This document shows positions 24,303-35,216 of a DNA stretch of 64,000 nucleotides, piece by piece; position 1 is the stretch's first letter; each line of letters starts with the position of its first letter. Below the pieces are notes generated by a model. The model had not been told where the DNA came from and searched no databases. It worked only from the letters and a program-made list of their open reading frames with translations. The translations under genes were made by a program, and so were the position numbers. This stretch comes from Flammula alnicola (lineage: Eukaryota; Basidiomycota; Agaricomycetes; Agaricales; Strophariaceae), in contig JADNRV010000035.1 in assembly GCA_015499995.1 (NCBI GenBank), positions 310,001-374,000 on the forward strand, in the 5' to 3' direction.

Positions 24303-25490
24303 GGTAGGGATGGACGTGGTTAGATTGCGTGAAGAAGAGGCAAGTTGAAAATCGAAATGGCGTGATCGATTTCGATGACATTCTAAAATCTATTAATATA
24401 TATGTGTGGTTCTATTTGCCATCGGGCTGTTTTCACTGGGGTTGAATGTTGAACCCTAACACATAATCGCGCGCTAAACTGATTCCGGACGAGGTAAGCC
24501 TCCACACCAGCACAGATCTTCTTCGTCAATGCATTTATCTGGACCTCACCACCTCGCAAATGCGTGTTGGCACGGAGCAGTGGGAAGTGGGGTAAGTCTC
24601 GATTGCGCCATCCAGCTCCGTTTTCTGCACTCTTTTGTCGTAAATAAGTTATCTGGAGAGATAGTTAAGCGTCCTGGGAAATACCGCATCGGAGAAGGCA
24701 GTAGAAGTCATGGACAAGCGAATAATAAGAGTACTTTTTCTACGGAACTCTTCAACACGAACGTTTTATATCGTCTTCAGGCCTGTGATTTCACGTTGTA
24801 TATATCGACTGCGTTCACATGAATGTTGATAAGTAGGATCATTTAAAGCAACCACCGACGAATCACGGCTTGAGTGCTTAGCGCTCGTTCTTGATGAACG
24901 AATAGACGGGAGAAAGGCGCCGTCCTTTCCATTACGCCACAGCATAAAAGCGAATTTAAATGTTTGTATGCGCCTCCTGGGAATTCCTAACGTCCGATAA
25001 GACCCTCGGGCTCTCGCCAGAGTGCAGACGCTAATGGGCAACACAGAATGAACCGCTGAAAGAGACTGACATCTTGAGCAACGACGCAAAGGTGCCCTCT
25101 TGGACACTTGCAGCACCCGTCCACGGCGGAGAGGGCGCAGTATAGACACAGACCACTCAATCAAATGGACCAGCAGGATCTGTCAATGTACATACTTTGA
25201 TATTTGATTTCTTTTAGCGGGTATTGGTCCAACTACACAAATACACAAATACACAAATACAGGTCAGGTATTTATAGGCGCCTGCATGTGTTTATTCAAA
25301 GCCAATCAGAACATACCGGCCGCTATGGACTGTTGTACATATATAACCCTTCAGTTGCCAGGCCATCATTTATAACCTGATTGACATTGTCGGTCCAATG
25401 TCTGACTGTCAGAGAATTTTAGCAATATGATATCAGAGAACAATCGCGAACAGACACATCGCGTTGCCATAATTGCCCATGTGTTTCCGT
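24303..25490. other. intergenic, no gene seen
   Basis: Frames are short and unrecognised. Three copies of a 10-bp unit (ACACAAATAC) lie at about 25234-25261. Confidence 0.35.
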
Positions 25491-25706
25491 TGTAGTAGTG
25501 AGGTCTGGCAGAGTCCTCGGCTAGATTAGATAGATAGATTAGATAGCATCGAGGCTGTGCACGTCCCTTTGTAGACATCTTCCGCATTCGTAGGTGAACC
25601 ATCTTTGCTTGCCTCTTGCCATTGCGTGCGACGCGACACCGCACTGCCTGCTCGACGCGTATCCGAGCCTCTGCTATCCCGAGTCCGGTCAGATTGGACT
25701 GCTCCA
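25491..25706 (+). repeat. left LTR of the compact LTR element
   Basis: 216 bp, TGTAGTAGTG...GCTCCA. It contains a short (GATA)-like run (TTAGATAGATAGATTAGATA). It carries C at 25583, the only difference from the right LTR. Confidence 0.85.
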
Positions 25707-26056
25707 TCTGGTGACAACCGAGTGATTCGATACCAGGCTTTCGAGCTACCGCCTTCGCGAGCACATCACCAGCTTCATTTTGCCAGCAAACCTCTGTTTC
25801 CGAGACTTTTCGCGTACAACGACGGCAATTCACGCGTCCTGGACTATCTAGAACCTGTTCGGTGATAGCTTGCAAGCCCTGCCTGCTTCCTCGCAATTAA
25901 CGGCCTTTATTTCGCGACCTGGTTCTACTGCCCCATTGTTCAGTGCCTGTATAATCACGCACCACCTGTGTCTTCGTGACACAAATATTCTAGTTCAACA
26001 TTTTGGCCTCGCTACATCCATATCCCTTTTCCCAAACCAAAACCCCTCCAACAACA

Positions 26057-26983
26057 ATGGACTCGAACGTGCACATTGCCAAAAGCACCTTCGACCGGAT
26101 GCTCAAGGAATCCTACCGAGACGGGTCAGAAGCCGGTTTCGAACGGGGATTTGCAGATGCCATCGAGAAACTGAAGGCCAAATACGACGAAGAGACCCAA
26201 CAAGCACTTGTGGATATCTCGGAACGTGCACAGGAGTCCCGCGATGATGAGTATGTCCACGCTTTCGAGGTTGGTCGTACATCTGGAATTGAAGACGAAT
26301 GCAAATACCAGGACTCCGCTCGCAAACACCAGGTCGATGTCAGCGTGCAAGTTGACTTACCTTCCGACGATGACATTTTTTTCACCCCGTCTGCCGTTGA
26401 TGTTCCACTACCCCTCCTTGAGTCATTTGAGAAGCCGTCAATCACTACTTCTGAAGTCGGCTTGCAGACTAGCCCATCCGTATCCTCAATCCCTCTACCA
26501 ACACCAACCCCGTCTCTTTTACTATCTCCTGTTCCTATTTCCTCCATTTCAACTCCGATAAAACACGCGGTATCCATTCCGACATCTATACCACAACCTT
26601 CTTCGGAACCTAGCTGGGCCGACGACTCTAATTCCATTCCAATTATTCAGCTCATTAAACCCCCTCGCGATCTCTCATGCCTTCGTTCGGAAAGAAAGCC
26701 ATTCAGTACAATACGACACCGAAATCGACGATGCTACCGAACCGCTCGACGTGTACCAATCCCCCCTGTTCATTTTCCAGTACCGCGTACCTGCACCTCG
26801 CGTTCGATATATCCCATTACCCCACGTTATCCTCATCTGCATCCATCCACACCAGCACCTCAGCCAAAGACAGCTCCATTTCTTCCGCCAGCTCTGGATT
26901 GGGATTGTGATCCTCGACTTTCCGAGCTTAGCCGTGTTCTTCAAACCCTAGGTTGGGTTCCTCCTTCGACACCGAGACCATGA
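26057..26983 (+). CDS. single ORF of the LTR element (gag position, unknown family)
   Basis: 309 codons from ATG 26057 (MDSNVHIAKSTFDRMLKESY) to TGA 26983. The first 90 residues are charged and helical with coiled-coil potential (FADAIEKLKAKYDEETQQAL). A long Ser/Pro/Thr-rich middle follows, then a basic Arg-rich patch, and the end reads DWDCDPRLSELSRVLQTLGW. No zinc knuckle, protease or RT motif is seen. Its place directly downstream of the putative primer-binding site makes it Gag-like by position. I have an impression that similar 'DPRLSELS-x-LGW' tails occur in many mushroom hypothetical proteins, consistent with a dispersed family, but this is unverified. Confidence 0.6.
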   Translation: MDSNVHIAKSTFDRMLKESYRDGSEAGFERGFADAIEKLKAKYDEETQQALVDISERAQESRDDEYVHAFEVGRTSGIEDECKYQDSARKHQVDVSVQVDLPSDDDIFFTPSAVDVPLPLLESFEKPSITTSEVGLQTSPSVSSIPLPTPTPSLLLSPVPISSISTPIKHAVSIPTSIPQPSSEPSWADDSNSIPIIQLIKPPRDLSCLRSERKPFSTIRHRNRRCYRTARRVPIPPVHFPVPRTCTSRSIYPITPRYPHLHPSTPAPQPKTAPFLPPALDWDCDPRLSELSRVLQTLGWVPPSTPRP

Positions 26984-27035
26984 CACAGGCCTTTCCTGAT
27001 GCAACGAGGACGTTGCATTTGTGTGGGTGGGCACA

Positions 27036-27251
27036 TGTAGTAGTGAGGTCTGGCAGAGTCCTCGGCTAGATTAGATAGATAGATTAGATAGCATCGAGGC
27101 TGTGCACGTCCCTTTGTAGACATCTTCTGCATTCGTAGGTGAACCATCTTTGCTTGCCTCTTGCCATTGCGTGCGACGCGACACCGCACTGCCTGCTCGA
27201 CGCGTATCCGAGCCTCTGCTATCCCGAGTCCGGTCAGATTGGACTGCTCCA
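27036..27251 (+). repeat. right LTR of the compact LTR element
   Basis: 216 bp, 215 of them identical to the left LTR by eye (T at 27128). It is followed by CCGT, the target duplication. Confidence 0.85.
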
Positions 27252-27255
27252 CCGT

Positions 27256-27732
27256 CAAAGAACACAAGCAGAGCCATGAGGGCGGCAGAAAAAACGCATG
27301 GCTGACATGAGGTATGTACAGCTACAGTTATACTTGGAACACGGCGCTAAAATTATCTGTAACGAATAGTCGGAGTATGTATGGAGCGGGATGGAGTTCT
27401 CTTTTGATGCTGTGCAGACGATAGCCTCGTCAGATGACTGAAATTAAAAGGGAGCCGAAGAAGTTGGCATACATATGCGAATCAGAAGATGGTCGAGTCG
27501 CCAGATTATTGTTCATGGCTGAGTCGGGGCACATACAAAATGTTACGTTTAAAAATTAAAGGTTTAAGCCCTCAATATTGTAATGCCTGGTAGCCGTAAC
27601 TCCACTGCACGCAAGGATATCGATCTCAGAAGAATCAAATTTGAAAGCGTCTCGGGTTAGACCAATCTTCTGGTATGTATTCTGTTAGGCAATTGGGAAG
27701 AAGACCGGTACCGTAATGGATAAAGAATATTC
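27256..27732. other. spacer between two transposons
   Basis: 480 bp of single-copy DNA between the LTR element and the Harbinger element. No gene seen. Confidence 0.35.
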
Positions 27733-27735
27733 TTA

Positions 27736-27779
27736 GGCTGCGTTCGGCAACATAATTTGGAATTATAATACGGAATTAT
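27736..27779 (+). repeat. left terminal inverted repeat of the Harbinger element
   Basis: 44 bp, a perfect inverted match to 30843-30886. It is rich in ATAATT/AATTAT palindromes in its inner half and preceded by TTA. Confidence 0.95.
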
Positions 27780-27995
27780 GACCTATATATGGTAGTTGAA
27801 TTATCATCACATGTTTCCAAGATCCCGTGCTAATGTGACTTTTTGTGACGACGCGCTCGCGTAGCGCGACTTTGTTTGTTGAGTGCGCTTCGCCTGTGTA
27901 TATACCATCTCTTTTGCTCTCTTCCACCACCATCTCTGCTCCGATTCCTCTCACTCTTTTTCTATCCACTTCTTCACATCCTTTTCTTTCGCACT

Positions 27996-29193
27996 ATGGC
28001 TAAAGACACCTCGCAAGCCATCTGGACCACTGCCGACGAGACGACTCTCATCGAGTTTCTCTTTCAACACCGTGCCTCTGCTGGGGATGGCTCCAGCTTC
28101 AAAATGACAACATTCCATGGTGTCGTTAGTGTGCTTGAGGCTACAAGGACCAAGGGTGGGCCTAAGACTGCGAAATCTTGCCAAAATAAATGGGCCATGG
28201 TACGTAACTTACTCTTCAATCTTTCTTGTCTCACCATCCTTACTTTCAGCTTCGTCGTATCTGGCGTGCTATCCAGGACATCAGGACCCAATCGGGTTGG
28301 ACCTGGAGCGACGTCCGTGGTGCTGAAATCTCCCCTGACATGGAAGACCAGTGGGCGACGTTCCTCAAGTCCCATCCGCTGGCCAAACCTTTCAAAAATC
28401 ATGGCTGGCCTCATCTCGAAAGAGTCACCATGATTATGCCTGCCACTCTCCGCGGCACCCATGTCTACCTCCCTTCTCAGGGCACCACAGGCCTTGCTGC
28501 CGCTGCTGTACCTCCCATCACCGCTGCTGCGGCTGAGGCTGATGCCTTGGATGTTGAGAAGGATAATGGCGAGCACAATGATCCTATCACTACACCGGTA
28601 TGTACCCATTATTTTTCATTGATGTTTCGCATGCTGACTATTTTTTATATTCCTTTCTAGGCTGCTGCTGGTAGTCCTGCTCATGCTCGACAATCCTCTC
28701 GCAATGTTGAGAAGGATGACTCTTTTGAGGTAAGTTTGCTATGATCTTTTTTGTTTTCTTGTCCTCGTGCTCATTACTGTATCTGGTTCTCTTTTAGACC
28801 CTCCCCTCCACTCCTCGTTCTTCTCGCAAACGTGAGCGAGCTGACTCTCCTGTCTCCTTCACGCCACCACCAAAGAAGGCAAAGACAACTGGCCGCAATG
28901 CTGATCGTCTCCACGGTCTCACTCAGTCTATCACCAACTTCGGCGACAACATCTGCAAGGTCCTTGCTATGGATCCATCTCTCCGTACCCCATATCGTCG
29001 AAAGGAAGCTCTCAAGCTTGCGCAAGCAGAGAAGTGGATGACAACCAGTGACCGACTCGTCTTCTGTCTCTGCCTGGAGAAGAACATTGCTGCGGCTGAT
29101 GGATATCTCGCCCTTGATGCTGATGATGAGGAGTGGCGCCACACGTGGATCAACGCAAAGGTTGAGGAGGCTATTGGGCTTGGTACTGCATAA
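27996..29193 (+). CDS. Harbinger Myb/SANT-like DNA-binding protein
   Basis: Accessory protein of PIF/Harbinger elements; in the family it binds the transposon ends and helps bring the transposase into the nucleus. ATG 27996 (MAKDTSQAIWTTADETTLIE) to TAA 29191-29193. Four exons: 27996-28199, 28250-28597, 28661-28729, 28798-29193, all with GT/AG borders and in phase, giving about 338 residues. The trihelix/Myb-like domain fills the first 110 residues, with tryptophans at IWTTAD, KWAMLRRIW and WTWSD. A Pro/Ala linker follows, then a basic patch suited to a nuclear signal (SRKRERADSP, PPPKKAKT), and a helical C-terminus. Confidence 0.85.
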
Positions 29194-29361
29194 TTTATTT
29201 TAACTATCTTATTCTTATCATACCCTATTCCTGTCCTACTTTGTTACTACACTTTCACTAATTATTATACATCAGCACACTCATTTATGTATACCCTTTA
29301 CTAGTTCTTTCTTATATTGGTCCAGATCTAATGTTGTTCCTTTTTCATTGATGATATCTAT

Positions 29362-30710
29362 CTAATAAGTTTCAGCTACAAAATTCTCTTCTAAAATGTC
29401 AGGATGGTCACGTAAATATTGTTGATAACTATCCCACATCCTTGTTGCAATCCGATCTCGCAAGTTACTCGCCCGTTCACGTTCCTCTGGGGGGATTGCA
29501 CCATCACCTGCTTCACCTGTTGAAGTGCCTTCAGCCTCATCAAGTTCATTGAGTATATGCTGAAGATCTTCTTCGTCATGGTCCATAATGAAGTTGTGTA
29601 CAGCTGCAAGTCCCGGAGGTATCTTGGCTTGAATAGGCATACTGAACTGAGGTGCTCGGTTGAGAATGTCCCATCGCTTCTTCAGGACACCGAAAATGCG
29701 CTCAATAACATTACGGGCCTGCGCATGTCGCAAATTGAAGAGCTCCTCCTTGTTTATTGGTCTGAGAAACTGTCAGACTGAATTGTATGAACAAGAACAT
29801 ATATGCTTACTGGATGTTTGCCCTTCCCCATTCTTGCAAATGGTAACGAACATTACGATATGGAACAAGTAGTGTATCGCAGAGTGCAAATCCAGCATCG
29901 GCTAGATAGTATTTTCCCTCAGGAATCATAAAATCCAACAAACGGGCATGCATGTACATGGTTGCATCTGCCACTGAGCCCTCAAATCCACTGATAAAAT
30001 AAAGAAATCTAAACCCAAAAGAGCAGACCGCCAAACAATTCTGTGTAACACCGCCTTTTCGATCCCTTGCAGCATGGCGATCTGCAGCAGATGTGAAACA
30101 ATTGATATGGGTTCCGTCAAGTGCTCCAAGGACATCCTTCAGGAAAGGATAGAGTTTCCGGTTGTAGCGAATGTATTCAGAAAGGGGTGCATTTATATCG
30201 GGAAGTTTGATGTAGGTGTTATAGAAGGGCCCAGAGGAAACAGCATCGAGAACTGTACGAAAATAACTATTGATTTTGTTCAGCTATGAAATGCATGAAG
30301 GTAAAGAATATGTACAATGATATGGTTTCATTTGAATGCTGAAACCTTTCTCCAACATGGCAGATGGAGAGACCAGTAACGCACATGTAGAGAAAGATTG
30401 CGGCCTGTTCTTCCACAGTAACACCAAATTTGGATACAGTAAGGCCGGAAAGGAGTTGTAAATTGGCCACAAAAGCCATGAATACATGGAGGTTCATGCC
30501 GAGCTCATTGTATATCCGTTCTGGATGGCCGTGGATGAGTTCATTAACCCATGCTTGTCCAGAGAGAGCCGAATCATGATAAGGTTGGCTCCAGTAAGAC
30601 GGGTTTTGGTAAAGAGTGGCAGCAATTCCTATGACATGGAGGAAGTATCCTGTGGAAGTCACTACCCTCTGCACCAAAGATATTCTGAGTTGCTCGAGGT
30701 CGCGCGGCAT
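29362..30710 (-). CDS. PIF/Harbinger DDE transposase (DDE_Tnp_4)
   Basis: Nuclease-ligase of the Harbinger element. ATG 30710 (MPRDLEQLRISLVQRVVTS) to TAA 29362. Three exons are supported: the first ends near 30330 (NETIS), the second runs from about 30261 to 29804, the third from about 29765. The N-terminal helix-turn-helix part reads GVTVEEQAAIFLYMC and HVGERFQHSNETIS. The catalytic triad is visible: first Asp in ALDGTHI, second in YLADAGF, Glu in ARNVIERIFGVLKKRW. The C-terminus ends DILEENFVAETY. All frames are open and all catalytic residues are present, so the enzyme is probably functional. It converges with the SANT-like gene, with 168 bp between the stops. Confidence 0.92.
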
Positions 30711-30842
30711 AGCTCAAAATATAGAGGGACAACAGTGGAGAATGCAGACGTAGCGAACGCAGACGCGACTGATCTTATCGCAGGCCGCATCACTTCCTAA
30801 TTTAGGTGTCACACAAAGGAACACGTGATCACGATCAAAATT

Positions 30843-30886
30843 ATAATTCCGTATTATAATTCCAAATTATGTTGCCGAACGCAGCC
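30843..30886 (-). repeat. right terminal inverted repeat of the Harbinger element
   Basis: 44 bp, perfect inverted match to 27736-27779, followed by TTA. Confidence 0.95.
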
Positions 30887-30889
30887 TTA

Positions 30890-33691
30890 CATGGGTCATT
30901 AGTGCCAAAGTTGAGCCTAAGAGTTCTGGAATCAAATAACCCCCTGGGATTATGTAAGATAGCGTTCGCGTTCGCGCTCGACTGGACTGGACTGGGCTGG
31001 ACACCCGCACGCCGAGTATGTTGGAAATATTTCGTAAGCGAATAAGTAGAGGCGTTCGAGGTCGAAACGCTTGCGAGTCGATTCTTACCATCGGGAAGAA
31101 CTTCTGAGCTTCTGAGTCTTCTCGAGCCTTCGCGATGCACCGGAGCTTATGTCTTGAGTTTTGAACCTTGAGTCTTGAAGCGAGTAGGGTAAATTTCTGG
31201 TCCGTTAATTTAGCCTCGAGCTATGAAAGTCCTTGTGCAACCTTCCATTTAATTTAATTTAAATTTTGGTGTCGGGAGTTGCGGCGATCACGGAAGCAGG
31301 AGGGCGGGGGAAACGTCGGGGGCGTCGCACGCGTTACATGGAGGTTAGAACGTTAGAGGCTAATTCTGGATCATATGGAAGACGTCCGATGAAAGTGCAC
31401 AGCATGCCAAGCGTCAATCAGGATGAAACAAAGCTTTCGTTCCACACTGGTTCCGCATGGTTAGATGTACATGCGTGTGTATTTATGTACGTCTAGAAGT
31501 ATACTACGAATGCCCGACGCACCCCGCTGATAGGTAGCAGCCGATATCCGAAACTGTCGCAGTGGGGTAGGGAGGCGCGCACCGTATTCGGCCCCGCCGA
31601 GATGCAAGTACGTATGAAACTGCCGACTCGCGGGAAGGCTCGCCGATAACTTGAAGCGGGCGAGGGATGAAAGTTCGGGGGGTCAACCCTTCGCTTTCGG
31701 AGGGGGTTCGAGCGAAAGTTCCGGAGGACAATTTGGCGTTGGGCTCTCGTCTTCTAGATACTTAAGTAAGCGGTAGAGGCAGATGGGATCCATCATGCAT
31801 CACGACCCATCATGATGGACGATGCATGGCACCACGTTCGCGAAGCTTGATGAGTTGGGATCGTCCATCGTCAAGGTCCATCACAGATACAGTCAGTTGT
31901 CGTGAATCTACAAGCTGATGGGTGATGTACTCATGTAAGAACGTATGTAATGCGTACTAGGTTTTGGGGCTGTGAAGAGGCGCGTTTACACAATGTTTTG
32001 TGGAGGGTAAAAATAGGACCGTACCCGGGTTAGGTATGCAGGAGATGTCGCCGAGACTTCCAGTCTCTATATGTAGAGTGAGCGGCGTCGCTGCTGATGA
32101 AGGGAAGTCATGAGGTCAGGGGACGCTGCATCGGTCATCGGAGGAAGGTGACCCTTGGACAGTTTGTTTTGGGGTAAGACATCGGTCGAGTATCGATAGT
32201 AAAAGGCGGCTGACCTCTTGCTCGTAGAGAATGATCCAGCTCAAAGACGCGCTCTTCGCAAGGTCGCTGTGGCCGATAATCCGAATGGTTTCACGAACAT
32301 GTGCGCGCTATATGGAGTTGCACCGTCAGGTGTTAGTGTACGCATATGTGACAAACGGCTAGAGAAGGAGGAGGGAGGGAATTAGTCATTTGCTGTCATC
32401 CGAATTTCGAGAGCCTACCACTGCTTAGAGAGATTTGGTCGTGCACAGCGCAGAGAGGGCCTAGTGGGTTGTAGACGCCATTAGCGATCATAGTTCAAGG
32501 CCGTCTTGTTTCCTCGCAGCACAGAGTGATGCGTGTCGCGAGTCCGTATGTTTATTGCGTACGCTCGCAGCGCCGTTAATGCGCCCATGGGAGGGTAAGA
32601 ATCCAAGGAGCTTCGAGGTGCGAGATGCGGGTTTCGAATACGGGGGCTAGATGTGTTATGTATCACTGACAGCAGCGACGACGAGGGGTTTGTGGTGAAA
32701 GACAATCTCAGACAGAGACGACGACGAAGCCGAAGTGTGCGCTGGGAGCGGACGTGCGCTTGGATACGTAGTGCCTGGAACGGGAGATAAGTATCAGAAT
32801 GGGGAAAAGTAACCGAGCGGATGGAGGTATGAGGAAGGGGCAACGTTCGACCTTGGATCAGTCGAAAACATGTTCTCTCATTTGGCAGGAAAGTGATGGT
32901 TTGGATGGTATTCGGGCTAACCTGAGTGGTGAATGCTAGAGTTCACGGACAGTGAAGTTGCAAAGGGGAAGGTTAAAGAGATGGAAGGAAAGCGTTGGCG
33001 AAAGGCCAAGCATGGTGTAGCGCGATGAGGCATGCACATGCGTTGTGGCGGGATCAAAGCTGGGGAGAGACAGGGGCAAGCCCTGGCGAGGCGCAGGCCG
33101 AGCTCTCGAAATAAAGGAGACAAGATGATAAGGTTCCTTGAGATGGCATTGTCCAATTTTGTCGTCCGGCGTTTTTACCCATTTCATGTCTGCATTTGAC
33201 CGTTGACGACGCGCGGATCCCGAGCTAACCCGCCGTCGTCAACGTCGTTGCACGCGACGGAGATGGCGAACAAAGGTCGCATGGGAATGGTGATGACAAT
33301 CAGGAAGCATATTGTTGCGAAGATATCTCGGCGTAATGGAACGTATTTTTTTGACATTGAACAACTTTCTGCTTTAGGTAGAAAAAAACAGATAAAAAAG
33401 TACGCTGAATAAGTATCCGAGATGGGTCGGGGTGGATGGGGCCCGACTCTGCTCAAGTGCGCTAAGTCGGTACGGAGAGAAGGCGACCATCGACCGACCA
33501 CCGCCTTTCGAAATAAAAAGAGGTCAAAACAGGGGTTAGGTTGATTAGCTAAGCGATCATGGGAGTGGGAGATTGAAAATTGACCCTTTTTTGTGAGTAA
33601 AACAAGGCATTGGTTATGACATTTCTTGTTCATTTGTCACCCTCATCGTCCCTCTTTCCTTTCTTTCCTCGTCCGACATTGTATCGCAAAA
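30890..33691. other. 2.8 kb upstream of the G-alpha gene
   Basis: No gene recognised. A short GGACTGGACTGG-type repeat lies at about 30979-31001, and several CCATCATG/CATGATGG palindromes cluster at 31787-31880. The part next to 33692 should contain the G-alpha promoter. Confidence 0.35.
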
Positions 33692-35216
33692 ATGGGTTGT
33701 GTCCAGTCTACCGGCATCGACGATGAGGCCAAGGCCCGTACGTGTCTCTCTCGTATCCTTCCCCGTATCCAGCGTTCTGCGCTATATCCTAACCCAGGAT
33801 TGCCACTGTTCTCGCCTTTCTATCAACACCGCCTCCTGGTTACAGCAACTGACGTTTTTCATTCTCGCAGGTAATGACGAAATTGAGAGCCAGTTGAAGA
33901 GGGATCGGTTAATGGCCAAGAACGAGATTAAGATGTTGTTGCTGGGAGCGGGAGAGTCGGGCAAGGTTCGTGCCTCTGCTCTTGTCCGCTATTCCTTCCT
34001 TGCTCCTATATTTCGCCTCTTTTCGTGCCACATTAGCATGAATGTAACTGACTTTCTCCCTACAGTCGACTGTCCTGAAGCAGATGAAGCTCATCCACCA
34101 CGGCGGCTACAATGATTCCGAGCGGGACTCGTACAAGGAATTATCTTCTCGAATACCATCCAATCCATGCGGTACGTCGGGTTGAGCCACTCGTTCTGCT
34201 TAGCTTACTCATACATTCCCCAGTGCCATCCTCGAAGCCATGCCCCAACTGGACCTGGCCCTTGCCCCTCAAAACGACGCCCGCCGAGCCACCATCCTCT
34301 CCCTCCCCCTCAAATCGAAGCCGACATCCTCCCACGAGACGTTGCCGACGCCGTCCGCTCTCTATGGCGCGACGCCGCCGTTCAGGAAGCCGTGCGCCGC
34401 TCGCGCGAGTTCCAGCTCAACGACTCAGCCGTGTACTACTTCAACTCGATCGACCGCATGGCCTCACCCTCCTACATGCCCACCGACCAGGACATCCTGC
34501 GGAGTCGTGTCAAGACGACCGGTATCACGGAGACGACGTTCAAGGTCGGCGAGCTGACGTATAAGCTGTTCGACGTCGGTGGCCAGAGGAGTGAGCGGAA
34601 GAAGTGGATTCATTGTTTCGAGAACGTCACGGCCCTTGTCTTCTTGGTCAGTTTGAGCGAGTATGATCAGATGCTGTATGAGGATGAGAGTGTGGTATGT
34701 TTTCTTATCTTCATGGAATACCGATGTTGATTTTCTCTCTCTTCGTAGAACCGTATGCAAGAGGCTCTTACCTTATTCGACTCGATATGCAATTCCCGAT
34801 GGTTCGTCAAGACTTCAATCGTACGTCTTTTCTTAACAAATGTCCCTGGCGTTTCGTCTAACACTACTGCCAATCACAGATCCTGTTCTTGAACAAGATC
34901 GATTTGTTCGCCGAGAAATTACCCCGCTCACCGCTCGAGGACTACTTCCCCGACTACCAGGGCGGCAACAACTACGACGCGGCGTGCGACTACCTGCTAC
35001 ACCGCTTTGTGAGCCTCAACCAGAGCGCGGCGACGAAGCAAATCTATGCGCATTATACGTGTGCGACGGATACGCAGCAGATCAAGTGTACGTTTAATTG
35101 GTTATCTGTCTATCTATTCGCTCTTGCTGATCACGTCTTGTCACTATACAGTTGTCCTGAGCGCCATCCAGGACATCCTCCTACAACTCCACCTTCGGGA
35201 ATGCGGGCTTCTGTAA
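33692..35216 (+). CDS. heterotrimeric G-protein alpha subunit (two apparent 1-base deletions)
   Basis: Membrane-bound GTPase that relays receptor signals (in mushrooms, pheromone and nutrient sensing). The ATG at 33692 gives [15 protein letters not shown], with Gly2 and Cys3 for myristoylation and palmitoylation. Boxes in order: G1 GAGESGKST (split by an intron at 33966-34065), G2 [13 protein letters not shown]3 [10 protein letters not shown]4 LNKIDLF, G5 TCATDT. The C-terminus is [11 protein letters not shown] with Cys at -4, typical of the Gi-like class; stop TAA 35214-35216. Seven or so exons. Two frame breaks are clear: near 34138-34142, where SYKE should continue [11 protein letters not shown], and near 34301-34310, where RRATILSLP should continue [10 protein letters not shown]. 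Each lacks one base, next to A or C runs. Either assembly errors or a broken gene; everything else is conserved. Confidence 0.9.

Larger units (their letters stand above)
25491..27251 (+). mobile_element. compact LTR element, one ORF, no pol (TRIM/TR-GAG-like)
   Basis: Two 216-bp direct repeats (25491-25706 and 27036-27251) start TG and end CA and differ at one base only (25583 C versus 27128 T). A 4-bp duplication CCGT flanks the element (25487-25490 and 27252-27255). Two bases after the left LTR comes TGGTGACAAC, a plausible tRNA primer-binding site, and a G/T-rich tract ending GTGGGTGGGCACA stands just before the right LTR where a polypurine tract is expected. The internal 1.33 kb has a single ORF of 309 codons and no protease, integrase or reverse transcriptase. 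It is therefore non-autonomous, and the near-identity of the LTRs indicates recent insertion. Confidence 0.85.
27736..30886. mobile_element. PIF/Harbinger DNA transposon, apparently autonomous
   Basis: The ends are perfect 44-bp terminal inverted repeats beginning GGCTGCGTTCGGCAACATAA (27736-27779 and 30843-30886). The flanking 3-bp TTA duplication (27733-27735, 30887-30889) is the PIF/Harbinger signature. Inside, two divergent-in-function genes lie tail to tail: a Myb/SANT-like gene on plus and a DDE transposase on minus. This is the standard two-gene layout of the superfamily, and both frames look intact, so the element may be active or very recently so. Confidence 0.93.

Noticed and set aside
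25366..25896. 176-residue minus-strand frame and its match at 26941-27267
   Set aside because: Both run through the LTRs; the shared sequence is the LTR itself read backwards.
31787..31880. Cluster of CCATCATG/CATGATGG palindromes
   Set aside because: Short, irregular and without a second sign of function; could be chance in low-complexity DNA.
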